DNA of 64,000 nt from BPJU01 sp964425225. Its GTDB lineage: Bacteria; Planctomycetota; Planctomycetia; Pirellulales; Pirellulaceae. The translations under genes were made by a program, and so were the position numbers. The notes beneath the pieces are model-generated. The model did not search any database and was not told the DNA's origin. It worked only from the letters and a program-made list of their open reading frames with translations. This document shows, in pieces, positions 38,072 through 46,238 of this stretch (within the stretch, counting starts at the first letter, position 1; each line of letters opens with the position of its first letter). Where the stretch lies: contig CAYRMD010000014.1 in assembly GCA_964425225.1 (NCBI GenBank), positions 1 to 64,000 of the forward strand. Reading direction: 5' to 3'.

Positions 38072-38163
38072 GATTCAACGCAAAGGCGCAAAGGCACAGA
38101 GGTGCAAGAGGACAAAAACTAATGGTTGATCGATTGACTCCTTGGGTCTTAGCGTTGATGCCC
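38072..38163. repeat. CAAAGGCGC-type dispersed repeat, copy 2
   Basis: Left end GATTCAACGCAAAGGCGCAA; right end CTTGGGTCTTAGCGTTGATG is an imperfect inverted copy. It occupies most of the short gap between the DUF1553 gene and the aldose epimerase gene. Confidence 0.65.
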
Positions 38164-38199
38164 GCTTATCCGAGAGCTTCCTGAATAACTAAGTCAGGA

Positions 38200-39336
38200 T
38201 TACTCGATGCCGAATTTGTAGAGAGTTATTTCGTGGAGTTTTTCCCCGGGTCGCAATACGGTTGACGGAAAATGCGCGTGATGGGGTGAATCCGGATAGT
38301 GCTGTGTTTCCAGACAGAATCCGCCATATTGCGGGTAACCGCCATCACTGGGTGCGCCGGAGAGCAAGTTACCGGTATAAAACTGAATACCAGGTTGCGT
38401 GGTATAAACTTCCAGCACACGCCCCGAAACCGGCTCGCGCACGCGAGCCGCTCGACGCAGCTTGCCCGGTTCCCCTCGGACGACGAAGCAGTGGTCGTAG
38501 CCCTTAGGATCGGACGCGATTTGGTTAATTCGAGCGCCAATTTTCCAGTAATTACGAAAGTCGAGCGGCGTGCCTTCGACCGGCGCTACGTCGCCAGTAG
38601 GAATAAGCGTGGCGTCTACCGGTAAATAGTAATCGGCTTCTAGCAGAAGCTCGTGATCGAGGATGGTACCGTTACCGGCGCCGCGCAAATTCCAATAGTT
38701 GTGGTTGGTCAGATTCACCACAGTAGGTCGATCCGTCGCGGCACGAAATTCAACTCGTAAAACGTTATCGCTCGTCAGGGCATACACTGCAGTTACATCA
38801 AGGTTCCCTGGATAGCCTTCGTCTCCGTCGGGACTGCGGAGCGAGAATTCGACGCCTTGCTCGTGTTCGGTCTGATAAGGTCGCGCTTTCCACATCCGAC
38901 GATCGAAACCGTGTATACCCCCGTGTAGGTGATGTGGACCGTTATTCGTGGCCAACGTGTACTGATGCCCGTCGAGAGTGAATTTGCCATACGCGATTCG
39001 ATTACAGTATCGTCCGATCGTTGCGCCGAAGTACGGATGGCGTTGCAAGTACCCGTCTAGAGAGTCAAATCCGAGGTTGATATTCGCTCGTTGCCCATGT
39101 TTGTCTAAGGTTTCAATTCGAATCACAATGGCACCGTAATCGGTAAGTTGCACTCGAGTCCCGTGGCGATTGCTTAAGGTGAAACGCTGGACAGTGTGGC
39201 CTTCAGGAAGGTTGCCGAAAGGCTCGACGGGAATGGGCATGGGCGATTGCTCCGGTTGTAAATTGTGCTGAGCCATAACAAGTGCGGTATAACCGCAAAG
39301 GAACCACCAAGCCAGGACACCGGCATTTTGCCTCAT
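38200..39336 (-). CDS. galM: Exported aldose 1-epimerase (galactose mutarotase)
   Basis: A 378-residue mutarotase, interconverting alpha and beta anomers of sugars such as galactose. Family landmarks are GRYCNRIAYGKF, NNGPHHLHGGIHGFDRRMW, NLTNHNYWNLRG (catalytic His), EGTPLDFR, DHCFV, TQPGIQFYTGN and FCLETQHYPDSPHH (catalytic Glu). An N-terminal signal (WWFLCGYTALVMAQ) means it acts outside the cytoplasm, unlike E. coli GalM; this is common in planctomycetes. Length is slightly above the usual 340-350 because of the signal. It probably prepares sugars released by extracellular degradation. Confidence 0.92.
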   Translation of the reverse strand: MRQNAGVLAWWFLCGYTALVMAQHNLQPEQSPMPIPVEPFGNLPEGHTVQRFTLSNRHGTRVQLTDYGAIVIRIETLDKHGQRANINLGFDSLDGYLQRHPYFGATIGRYCNRIAYGKFTLDGHQYTLATNNGPHHLHGGIHGFDRRMWKARPYQTEHEQGVEFSLRSPDGDEGYPGNLDVTAVYALTSDNVLRVEFRAATDRPTVVNLTNHNYWNLRGAGNGTILDHELLLEADYYLPVDATLIPTGDVAPVEGTPLDFRNYWKIGARINQIASDPKGYDHCFVVRGEPGKLRRAARVREPVSGRVLEVYTTQPGIQFYTGNLLSGAPSDGGYPQYGGFCLETQHYPDSPHHAHFPSTVLRPGEKLHEITLYKFGIE

Positions 39337-39745
39337 ATTGCACCTCGCGCACCGTCAATTCGTACAAGGAGGTTAAACGAAGCAGGCGGTCGCACCATGG
39401 TAGCATTATCGATCGGGTTGGTTGAATGGAAAAGTGGGTGGAAGGTAGAAGCTCGTGCTGGATTTCGTATTAGGACACCGACGCCAGGTCAGGCGCCACT
39501 GCGCAGACACCGATGGCCTCACGACAAGGCGCCACGTCACGTGTCGAAGCGACCGTGCACGGGTGCGAGTCTCAGCACACGTGGGTGTAACAACCGTCGG
39601 GGAGCGGCAAAAACGATTCAACCCAAAGGCATGACGGGGGCAATCATGGAACACAAAGGCGCAAGGGCGCAAGGAACATACCATCCGGCATCGACGACAC
39701 ACGCTCCTCACGGCACGGGTTTGGTAACCGGACAGAGCCGGTTGG
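39337..39745. other. Gap of 409 bases with a repeat copy
   Basis: No gene. A CAAAGGCGC-family copy lies at 39614-39680. A 200-codon plus-strand frame crossing this gap is not supported by any motif. Confidence 0.5.
39614..39680. repeat. CAAAGGCGC-type dispersed repeat, copy 3
   Basis: GATTCAACCCAAAGGC followed about 30 bases later by ACACAAAGGCGCAAGGGCGC in the same sense. Both are diverged forms of the family's core. Confidence 0.55.
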
Positions 39746-40495
39746 TCACAACAATGTCTCCAACAGGAGACGCGTTTTGCGCAGTTCGCTGTTTTGGTCG
39801 ACTCCGTCCATCTCTCGTATGTCGATGCTCAAGGCGCGCGTGTAGTCGACGCGCCGCAGGTTGTTGATCAACTTGCCGTATTCGATCTGTCCCTGTCCAA
39901 CCCGTACTTGAAGTTTATCCTTCGTAGAATCACGAAGATGAACATGGCAGACGTATTTGTAGAGCTTATCCATGTGGCGCAGGCCGTGTGGGCCGCATAG
40001 ATAGTGGCTCGGGTCGAGCGTCACTCCGAGTCCTTGGACATTATTGCAGAGAACCACGACCGTATCAGGGTCTTCGGAAAGCGTGCCAATCTGGCTTCGC
40101 AAGCTGATACGGGCTCCGTGGAGTTGCGCCAGACTCGATAGATACCGAAGGCGGTCGACCTCTTCGTTGAAAGGGGTACCGAGCGGACTAGCCGAGACGG
40201 TGATCGTAACGACCTTGGTTTTCTTAGCCAATTCACAGATCGCCCGGAACTGATCGTAATAGTCGGGGCTGTGCGCCTGCTGGATGACGTCATACGCAAC
40301 GACCTCCAGCCTGTGCGTATGGCGGCATAGGTCGACTGCGGCCGAAAGATCGGCCAGAACCTGAGATGGCTTCAGTTGATTACCGTCTTCGTGTACAGTA
40401 ATTTCAACGCTGGTGAATTCTAGATCGTTCAGCCGCTCGATTGCCTCTACCAGAGGCAGCGAGGAGAAACACGCCGTGGATGCCGCAACAAACAC
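39746..40495 (-). CDS. Xylose isomerase-like TIM-barrel protein (sugar phosphate isomerase/epimerase)
   Basis: A 249-residue AP-endonuclease-2/xylose-isomerase-like barrel. FTSVEITVHEDGNQL gives the first acidic ligand region, VTLDPSHYLCGPHG the Asp/His site, and YVCHVHLRDSTKDKLQVRVGQGQIEYGKL the His-x-Arg-Asp signature with the conserved GxGxIxY stretch. Likely a metal-dependent sugar or inositol isomerase/epimerase in the cytoplasm; substrate unknown. The GTG start at 40495 is supported by AAGGAG eight bases upstream. No signal peptide. Confidence 0.87.
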   Translation of the reverse strand: MFVAASTACFSSLPLVEAIERLNDLEFTSVEITVHEDGNQLKPSQVLADLSAAVDLCRHTHRLEVVAYDVIQQAHSPDYYDQFRAICELAKKTKVVTITVSASPLGTPFNEEVDRLRYLSSLAQLHGARISLRSQIGTLSEDPDTVVVLCNNVQGLGVTLDPSHYLCGPHGLRHMDKLYKYVCHVHLRDSTKDKLQVRVGQGQIEYGKLINNLRRVDYTRALSIDIREMDGVDQNSELRKTRLLLETLL

Positions 40496-40701
40496 GTTCC
40501 GGACTCCTTATCAATCAAGGCAGACGACTTGCCCGACGTGGAGTACCCCGTCGAGCCGTTGTCGCTGAGCTTAACGCGTTGGGGCCGATTCGGGCAACAG
40601 CAAACTGGATGTGCCGGGATTCGCTCCGGCATTTTCGTGCCGCAACCGAAGTTCTGCCGCACCGAATGGACTGCAACAAAGAGGTTTGGATCAGCCCATG
40701 G

Positions 40702-41790
40702 CTACCGAATGCCTTGGTAGGTGCTCAACAACGGCGGCCAGTAACTCCATAAATAGTAAGCACGGGGAACGGTCCATTCTAAGGCAGAGAGCCACTGAGG
40801 TACCTTGCGCTCCGCTGAACGCAATTCCATTTGCCCAAAAAGTATATCAAAAAGCGTACCATATTGCCGGTAGCGCACGACGCGCACCTGATCGACCGTG
40901 GTGCCGGCCAGTGCAGCAGCTCGCTCGATGGCATCTTCCAGGAAACCTATTTGGTCGACCAATCCGTATTGTAAGGCTTTCTGAGCTGTAAAGACTTCTC
41001 CCGTGGCTAGATCGATTCCATTGTGCACAAGTTCCAGATCGTTGTTGTTGCGCAAAGCGGGACGGCCATAGCGAACGATTTCTTTAAACCGCTTGAAGAG
41101 CTCGTCAATCTGCTCTTGAAGCAATTGACGATGTTCATCGGTCATTGGTCGAGTGATGCTCAACATGAGTTTTCGCGGGCGACTGGCCAACGAGTTATCG
41201 GTAATATCGAGGCGTTCCAACAAACCGCTGATGTCGTAGTGCGGGATCATGACGCCGATCGAGCCGGTCAAGGTGGTCGGCTCGGCGAAAATCGATTGAG
41301 GCTGGTCGCCGACGGCCATGGCGACGTAGTAGCCACCGCTGGCGGCCGTGGATCCCATGCTGACTACCAGCGGCAAGCCGCGTTTCTCGCGAAGCTTCTT
41401 CAGGTGATGGAAAAGATAATCGGCTCCGGAAACCGTGCCACCCGGCGAGTCGATGCGCACGACAACCGCCACAACCTGCTCGTCCTTCAGGACGCGATCG
41501 ATTTGTTTCTTCGCAAAACCGTCGCCCTCGTAGATCAGACCACTGATTTCAATAACCGCGATCTTCTGGTGGGCGGTCGATGAGCCGCTATGGAACTTTT
41601 CTTGAATACCGCCCGTTGTGTCCAGATAGTCGTGCGCTGCCGAACCAAGGTGCAGGACGGCAAGTAGCAAGACGAGCAGTAAAGACCAGTATACAAATCG
41701 CATCCACCGTCGTGCTGGACGATCGACCAGTTGCACTTGGATCGGCGTCGGTACAGGTGGTGGTCCACTTACCGGGGGTATGCTCGACAT
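40702..41790 (-). CDS. sppA: Signal peptide peptidase SppA (S49 family)
   Basis: A 362-residue membrane protease that cleaves leftover signal peptides. After a Pro-rich start, one transmembrane helix lies at about 31-52. The Ser nucleophile is Ser151 in STAASGGYYVAM. RIDSPGGTVSGADYL (112-126) forms the oxyanion region, and Lys208 in ASRPRKLMLS fits the general base. Length matches the short SppA form, with one protease domain per chain. The ATG at 41790 follows AGGAG; the frame is open nine codons further. It ends a four-gene run with an ECF sigma and anti-sigma factor, suggesting induction under envelope stress. Confidence 0.9.
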   Translation of the reverse strand: MSSIPPVSGPPPVPTPIQVQLVDRPARRWMRFVYWSLLLVLLLAVLHLGSAAHDYLDTTGGIQEKFHSGSSTAHQKIAVIEISGLIYEGDGFAKKQIDRVLKDEQVVAVVVRIDSPGGTVSGADYLFHHLKKLREKRGLPLVVSMGSTAASGGYYVAMAVGDQPQSIFAEPTTLTGSIGVMIPHYDISGLLERLDITDNSLASRPRKLMLSITRPMTDEHRQLLQEQIDELFKRFKEIVRYGRPALRNNNDLELVHNGIDLATGEVFTAQKALQYGLVDQIGFLEDAIERAAALAGTTVDQVRVVRYRQYGTLFDILFGQMELRSAERKVPQWLSALEWTVPRAYYLWSYWPPLLSTYQGIR

Positions 41791-41850
41791 CGTCGGTTGC
41801 TCCTGAAAAGCGCGCAACTCACTGTGCCCTCCACAGCACGGGCGAATTGA

Positions 41851-42801
41851 TCACGGGCGAGGCGGAGGGTCATTTTCGGGTGAACTACCGCGGCGGCTGA
41901 ACTGGCTCCGCCCCCGTCCGCGTCCCGGCGCATACCGAGATTTATAAAAATGATACAGTGATTCGGCTTCAACGCGAAACATTTCCGCCGGCAAACTTTC
42001 CAAAAACGCTCGCTCTCGGTCGGTGATTTCGTTTTCCAAAAAACGGGCCAATTCGTCCTGGTCCACCGGAGGGGGCCGCTCGCGGCGAAATTGACTGAAC
42101 AACGCCACGTCGATCCAGCTACGGATCATGCGGTTACGCTGTTGGACGTCGGTTTCCCTCGGCAAAAGTTCACGCGCTGAGGGTGAAAGACGAGCGAGCA
42201 AATCGGCCACTTCTTGATCGGAAATACGCAATTGGGCAATATCTTGTTCCAGTAATGTGCGTGTTAAGAGCCAACCACGATGAAACGGATTATCGCTATT
42301 AGCTTCATAAGCCTTTCGCCTCTCCGGAGGCATTTGTTCGAGTAATTCGGCCGCGTGTTTCCGCGTGTACTCACGGAGCCACTCGAAAATCTGATTGACA
42401 TCATTGTCGTTAAAGCGTGCAGCAGTCAACTGGCGAAACCGGCGCAGCTCTTGAGCTTCCAATAACTGCTTGATCCGCTCTATTCGGCGATCTGGCGGTA
42501 GCGATAAAAGCTCGGCTCGCTCGCCCGGTTGCAAAGTCTTCAACCATTCATGATAGCGCCGCAACACTTGATCCAATTCTTGAGAATCTGGCGCACTACG
42601 GAGAGCCTCGTGCAACTGGCGCAACTGTTCCTGTCGCTCGGGAGGCAAGGCGTAGAACCGCTGTTGCTTGCGATAGAGTTCTTCTTTTTCTTGCGGTGAA
42701 AGATTGGCTAAATGTTCGCGCAGCGTAGCAACATCCTGCCCCCAAAGCACGTCAAGCATACCTACGAACAAGAGGCTAAGAATCCAACGGCTACGGGGCA
42801 T
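41851..42801 (-). CDS. Secreted helical protein, DUF3106-like
   Basis: A 316-residue protein with a signal peptide (SRWILSLLFVGMLDVLWGQ). The mature part is highly charged and helical with repeated LSPQEKEEL, LPPERQEQLRQL, LQPGERAELLSLPPDRR units, resembling DUF3106 and Spy/CpxP-like proteins that respond to envelope stress. The C-terminus is Gly/Arg/Pro-rich. The ATG at 42801 follows AGGAGG and overlaps the end of the anti-sigma gene by 11 bases. Function is unknown, but its place between an anti-sigma factor and SppA suggests periplasmic quality control. Confidence 0.8.
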   Translation of the reverse strand: MPRSRWILSLLFVGMLDVLWGQDVATLREHLANLSPQEKEELYRKQQRFYALPPERQEQLRQLHEALRSAPDSQELDQVLRRYHEWLKTLQPGERAELLSLPPDRRIERIKQLLEAQELRRFRQLTAARFNDNDVNQIFEWLREYTRKHAAELLEQMPPERRKAYEANSDNPFHRGWLLTRTLLEQDIAQLRISDQEVADLLARLSPSARELLPRETDVQQRNRMIRSWIDVALFSQFRRERPPPVDQDELARFLENEITDRERAFLESLPAEMFRVEAESLYHFYKSRYAPGRGRGRSQFSRRGSSPENDPPPRP

Positions 42802-43297
42802 GAGTAGCCTCCTGATCGAAGAGGCGTTCGTCAGCCAACCGACGGAGAAATTCGACACTATCGGCCACCAGGTAAAGGTCCACTCGCTCAATAACCGGTA
42901 AATCGCGGGCCAACTGTTGCTCGGGTCCCGATGCCAAATAGTCGATCGTGCGATAGCCGGCCAGTGCCGCTAGGAACAATCCGGCGACGGCAGCAGCGCT
43001 CCATGCTAAACGCCTGTACAGTGATCGCCGACCTGTATTGCGCCGGGTGTCCAGCGCCACCATGGACATGGTCGTTTGAGTGAAAACCGCATCTGCCTGT
43101 ACGCCCGGCAAGCTATCCAGCAGGTCCCAGGTAGCCTGCAATCGTGCGAGCCGCTCGCGCAATTCCGTATCCCGAGCCAGGCGCTCTTCCAATTGCCGAG
43201 CTGACTCGGCATCTAATTCACCGTCTAGATAGGCAACCAATTCTTCCTCCACCGGGTCGGCCGCGAATTCATCCGGTGGTGTCGTCGGTTGTGTCAT
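42791..43297 (-). CDS. Transmembrane anti-sigma factor
   Basis: A 168-residue protein. The cytoplasmic part has EEELVAYLDGELDAESARQLEERL, the typical start of anti-sigma domains (here without the Cys/His zinc ligands). One transmembrane helix lies at about 97-115 (AWSAAAVAGLFLAALAGY), and a 50-residue exported tail contains VDLYLVADSVEFLRRLAD. It should bind and hold the upstream ECF sigma factor at the membrane. Its start overlaps the sigma gene's end by 29 bases, with GAGGAAG inside the sigma gene, so translation is coupled and the ratio kept fixed. Confidence 0.88.
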   Translation of the reverse strand: MTQPTTPPDEFAADPVEEELVAYLDGELDAESARQLEERLARDTELRERLARLQATWDLLDSLPGVQADAVFTQTTMSMVALDTRRNTGRRSLYRRLAWSAAAVAGLFLAALAGYRTIDYLASGPEQQLARDLPVIERVDLYLVADSVEFLRRLADERLFDQEATHAP

Positions 43298-43937
43298 CGC
43301 CCAACTTCCTCAATGTGCCTTTTCCTTCCAGCATATACGGTTCCAGTGCCATGCGCAGATTCTGCCGCGCTCGAGCCAAAAGGCTTTTGACGGCCTTTTC
43401 AGTCAATCCCATGATTTGTCCGATTTCGGCGTAACTAAGGCCTTCGAATTTACAGAGCAACAGCGCCATGCGCTGCCTTTCACTCAACTGGTTAATCGCC
43501 GCACGTACGAACTCGGCTCGTTCCGCCTTATCCAACTGCCGTGCCGGCATAAAGCCGCTGCGCGCCACGGCCATTTCGTCCAGGGACGCCGAACTGCCGT
43601 TGCCCGCTCCCTCGACTTGCACTTCCCGCAGCCGCGACTGTCGGCGTACCGCATTGCTGGCCACGTTGTGGGCAATCGTAAAGAGAAAGGTCGAGAAACG
43701 CGCCCCCGGCTGATAGCGCTTCCGAGCGCGAAACAACCGCAGAAATACCTCTTGAGCAAGGTCTTCGGCTTGGTCACGCGATGCAGTCACATGCTCCAGC
43801 AACGTCAACAGGCGGTTCTGATACCGCCTGACCAGCTCCTCGAAAGCCAATACATCTCCATCCCGCACGCGCAGCATCAACCGCACGTCCGGATCGGACA
43901 TCTGATAATGTTGGGCCGTTGAATCACTAACCGACAA
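43269..43937 (-). CDS. ECF sigma factor (RpoE-like) of the SppA operon
   Basis: A 222-residue sigma factor. Region 2: DVLAFEELVRRYQNRLLTLLEHVTASRDQAEDLAQEVFLRL and FLFTIAHNVASNAVRR. Region 4: LSERQRMALLLCKFEGLSYAEIGQIMGLTEKAVKSLLARARQNL. It starts at a TTG at 43937, supported by GGGGAG six bases upstream; the ATG at 43901 would drop 12 residues. The gene heads an overlapping run of sigma, anti-sigma, secreted helical protein and SppA, which is likely autoregulated. Confidence 0.92.
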   Translation of the reverse strand: MSVSDSTAQHYQMSDPDVRLMLRVRDGDVLAFEELVRRYQNRLLTLLEHVTASRDQAEDLAQEVFLRLFRARKRYQPGARFSTFLFTIAHNVASNAVRRQSRLREVQVEGAGNGSSASLDEMAVARSGFMPARQLDKAERAEFVRAAINQLSERQRMALLLCKFEGLSYAEIGQIMGLTEKAVKSLLARARQNLRMALEPYMLEGKGTLRKLGDDTTDDTTG

Positions 43938-44112
43938 ATGCTGCTCCCCGTACCCCTCGCCGGTCGAAACGTCCCGAGGTAGCTGCCCCCTGACTTGCTA
44001 CGGGTACGCCAGGTGCGTTTGAAGTCGAGCAGCTAACCTCCTACTGTTAACGTACCGTCCACAAGACAACCCGGCCAGACCTTAGGGTTCACAACGGCCC
44101 TCTGCTTCAGGT

Positions 44113-44135
44113 GCGCCGGACACGTGTCCTCCGGC
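44113..44135. terminator. Hairpin at the 3' end of the M20 peptidase gene
   Basis: CGCCGGA (44113-44119) pairs with TCCGGCG (44129-44135). The inner sequence contains the palindrome GGACACGTGTCC. It lies just after the minus-strand stop codon at 44139. No T-run follows, so it could be a hairpin stabilising the mRNA end more than a full terminator. Confidence 0.35.
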
Positions 44136-44138
44136 GAA

Positions 44139-45419
44139 TTAAACCCCGGCAAACGCAAGAGGGTTCCGCAGTTGGCTGGCATAAAGCGCAAGCCCCAGGG
44201 CCACCCGGCACGCATGCAAAAACTGCGGTATATCCAGTTGCTCCTCTTCGGTATGCGGAGCAATTTGCCCACAACCGAGCGTTACCGTGGGGATGCCGTG
44301 CCGTACCAGCCAGTTGGCGTCTAAGCCTCCTCGAGCCACCGCCAGTTCCGGTTCCAGACCCAAATGTTTCAGTACGCCGACGGCAATCTGGACGGCCGGA
44401 TGCTTTTCGTTTAACAGGTACGACTCATAGTCTAAACGTTGTCTGAACCGGATGCGGGCCATCCGATTGTCGCAAGAGCGTACGCGCTGAGCGGCGTTCT
44501 TAAACGCGTCACGGAATTGACGGACAATCTCACGGCGAAACGAAGGATCGTGACTCCGTGCCTCAGCGTGAATAACCACCCGGTCGGGCACGACGTTCGT
44601 AGCCTGCCCGCCGACAATGATCCCGACATTGCTGGTACCGGAACCCTCGGGTCGGACGATTTGCCCATGCCAACCGTCTTGGTACAGTTGGGCGATTGCT
44701 AGGCTGGCGATAACGATGGCACTTACTCCATCCTGCGGCGCATTACCGGCATGGCTGGCTCGCCCTAGAATCTCGACTTCCATGCGGTACGCACCCGTGG
44801 CGCCGATGACCACTTTGTGGGCTGCACCCCCGTCCCAATTGAAGGCCAACCAAGGTTTACCCAGACGGGCTAGCTCGACATGCCGCGAGCCCTCGAGCCC
44901 AATTTCCTCTTGAACGAACCAACAAAACCGCAAGGGGCCGGTCTTGAGGTGATGGCGGGCCAACACGCGGGCAACGACAAGCAACACGGCCGCTCCAGCT
45001 CGATCATCGGCTCCTAAAGCTCGTCCCTTGATCCCTGACCGATAGCGTCTACCACGCCGGACCGGTTGCGATCCCTCACAGAGAGGTACGGTATCCAGAT
45101 GCGCGGTCAACAGGCAGCACGGGCCGCGCTGGTTGCTTGGCCAACGGCAGATCAAATTACCACATTGCCCGCCACGCCGGGTACGCTCGTGCGCTCGGTC
45201 GAAGACAATGGCCCGCCGCGGCACTCCGACTTCCAAAAGTCCCTGCCGGATCTCTTCGGCGACCTCGTGTTCCTCGGTGCTTTTACCAGGAATTGCCATC
45301 AGCCGCTCAACCCAAGCCAATGCCTCACGTTCGTCGATCCAATGCTGGAATTGTTCGGCTAGGGGAAGGACTTGATCCACAGCAAGCCAAGCGCCAGGAG
45401 TGGTAGGCTTGGTATTCAT
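44139..45419 (-). CDS. M20-family metallopeptidase (PepT-like)
   Basis: A 426-residue di-zinc peptidase. Metal and catalytic residues are visible: His107 and Asp109 in TAHLDTVPL, the bridging Asp at 138/139 in GADDRAGAAVLL, the Glu pair 171/172 in VQEEIGLEG, Asp in AFNWDGGAAH and the last His in GQIAPHTEEEQL. A dimerisation domain (GRASHAGNAPQDGVSAI) is inserted, as in PepT and carboxypeptidase G2. It likely cleaves short peptides in the cytoplasm. No signal peptide. GGAGG stands 13 bases before the ATG, a little far. The divergent neighbour encodes a deoxyribosyltransferase-like protein. Confidence 0.9.
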   Translation of the reverse strand: MNTKPTTPGAWLAVDQVLPLAEQFQHWIDEREALAWVERLMAIPGKSTEEHEVAEEIRQGLLEVGVPRRAIVFDRAHERTRRGGQCGNLICRWPSNQRGPCCLLTAHLDTVPLCEGSQPVRRGRRYRSGIKGRALGADDRAGAAVLLVVARVLARHHLKTGPLRFCWFVQEEIGLEGSRHVELARLGKPWLAFNWDGGAAHKVVIGATGAYRMEVEILGRASHAGNAPQDGVSAIVIASLAIAQLYQDGWHGQIVRPEGSGTSNVGIIVGGQATNVVPDRVVIHAEARSHDPSFRREIVRQFRDAFKNAAQRVRSCDNRMARIRFRQRLDYESYLLNEKHPAVQIAVGVLKHLGLEPELAVARGGLDANWLVRHGIPTVTLGCGQIAPHTEEEQLDIPQFLHACRVALGLALYASQLRNPLAFAGV

Positions 45420-45709
45420 CTTTGTTGAGTAACCTCCGCAATTGACCCCCCGGCATACTGGATTAGCCGGGCAAGACGCCGGACGGCTACCGTCCCGACT
45501 TCTTGGTGGCGGGGGACTGATAATCCACCGAACCTATCCCAAGGTGCCGAAACGTTGACTATAAAAAGACTATCAGGTAGCCAATGGCGACGATAGCTCC
45601 GTGTGATTGCTAGCGGGAACAACCCAGGGGCCGTTCCCAAAGCGCACGCGACCGAAGGGGTTTGCTCCCTTGCCTCCGGTCGACGGCTACTCGAGGGCGG
45701 AGTCGAGCT

Positions 45710-46168
45710 GTGAAAATTTTCCTGGCTGGCATTATGCAAGGATCGTTGCGTACAAGCGACGTACACGATCAGTCGTATCGTAGCTGGATCATCAGCCAGT
45801 TACGCCGTTATTTGCCGGCGGCCCAGATCTATGATCCTTGGGCCGACCACCAAAATTCGTTGCGGTACGACGACCAGCAAGCGCGCCAGGTTTTTCTGCA
45901 TCACCATGAGCTTTGCGGAAAAGTGGATCTGGTACTCGCATACGTGCCGGAAGCTTCGATGGGCACAGCGATTGAAATGTGGGAAGCATACCGCCATGGA
46001 AAACTCGTCGTGACGATCAGTCCCCTGGAGCACAACTGGTCGGTAAAATTGCTGTCAGATAGGGTGTATCCAACGTGGGAGGCGTTCGTCGAGGAGTTGG
46101 CGTCGGGAAAGTTCGCCGTCTGGCTTCAAGCCGCTCGCCTGGCGAAGGCTGCATCGCTCGGTCGATGA
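45710..46168 (+). CDS. Nucleoside 2-deoxyribosyltransferase-like protein
   Basis: A 152-residue protein opening KIFLAGIMQGS, with YDPWADHQNSLRYDD, CGKVDLVLAYVPEASMGTAIEMWEAYRHGK and VVTISPLEHNW. The stretch PEASMGTAIEMW matches the region of the catalytic Glu in nucleoside 2-deoxyribosyltransferases. Small proteins of this type occur in many bacteria without a known role; they could act on nucleosides or modified nucleotides. The frame is open upstream, but the GTG at 45710 gives the family's normal start and has GGAG eight bases before it. rlmN follows 70 bases downstream. Confidence 0.82.
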   Translation: MKIFLAGIMQGSLRTSDVHDQSYRSWIISQLRRYLPAAQIYDPWADHQNSLRYDDQQARQVFLHHHELCGKVDLVLAYVPEASMGTAIEMWEAYRHGKLVVTISPLEHNWSVKLLSDRVYPTWEAFVEELASGKFAVWLQAARLAKAASLGR

Positions 46169-46238
46169 TTCGAAGCGCTGTGATCGCTTTGACAAGGGAC
46201 AAAAGGCAAGGTTGGTATTTTAGGGAAAGTCGCGCGCG

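Noticed and set aside
39265..39867. 200-codon plus-strand frame
   Set aside because: Crosses the 5' end of the aldose epimerase gene, a repeat copy and the 3' end of the TIM-barrel gene; no motif.
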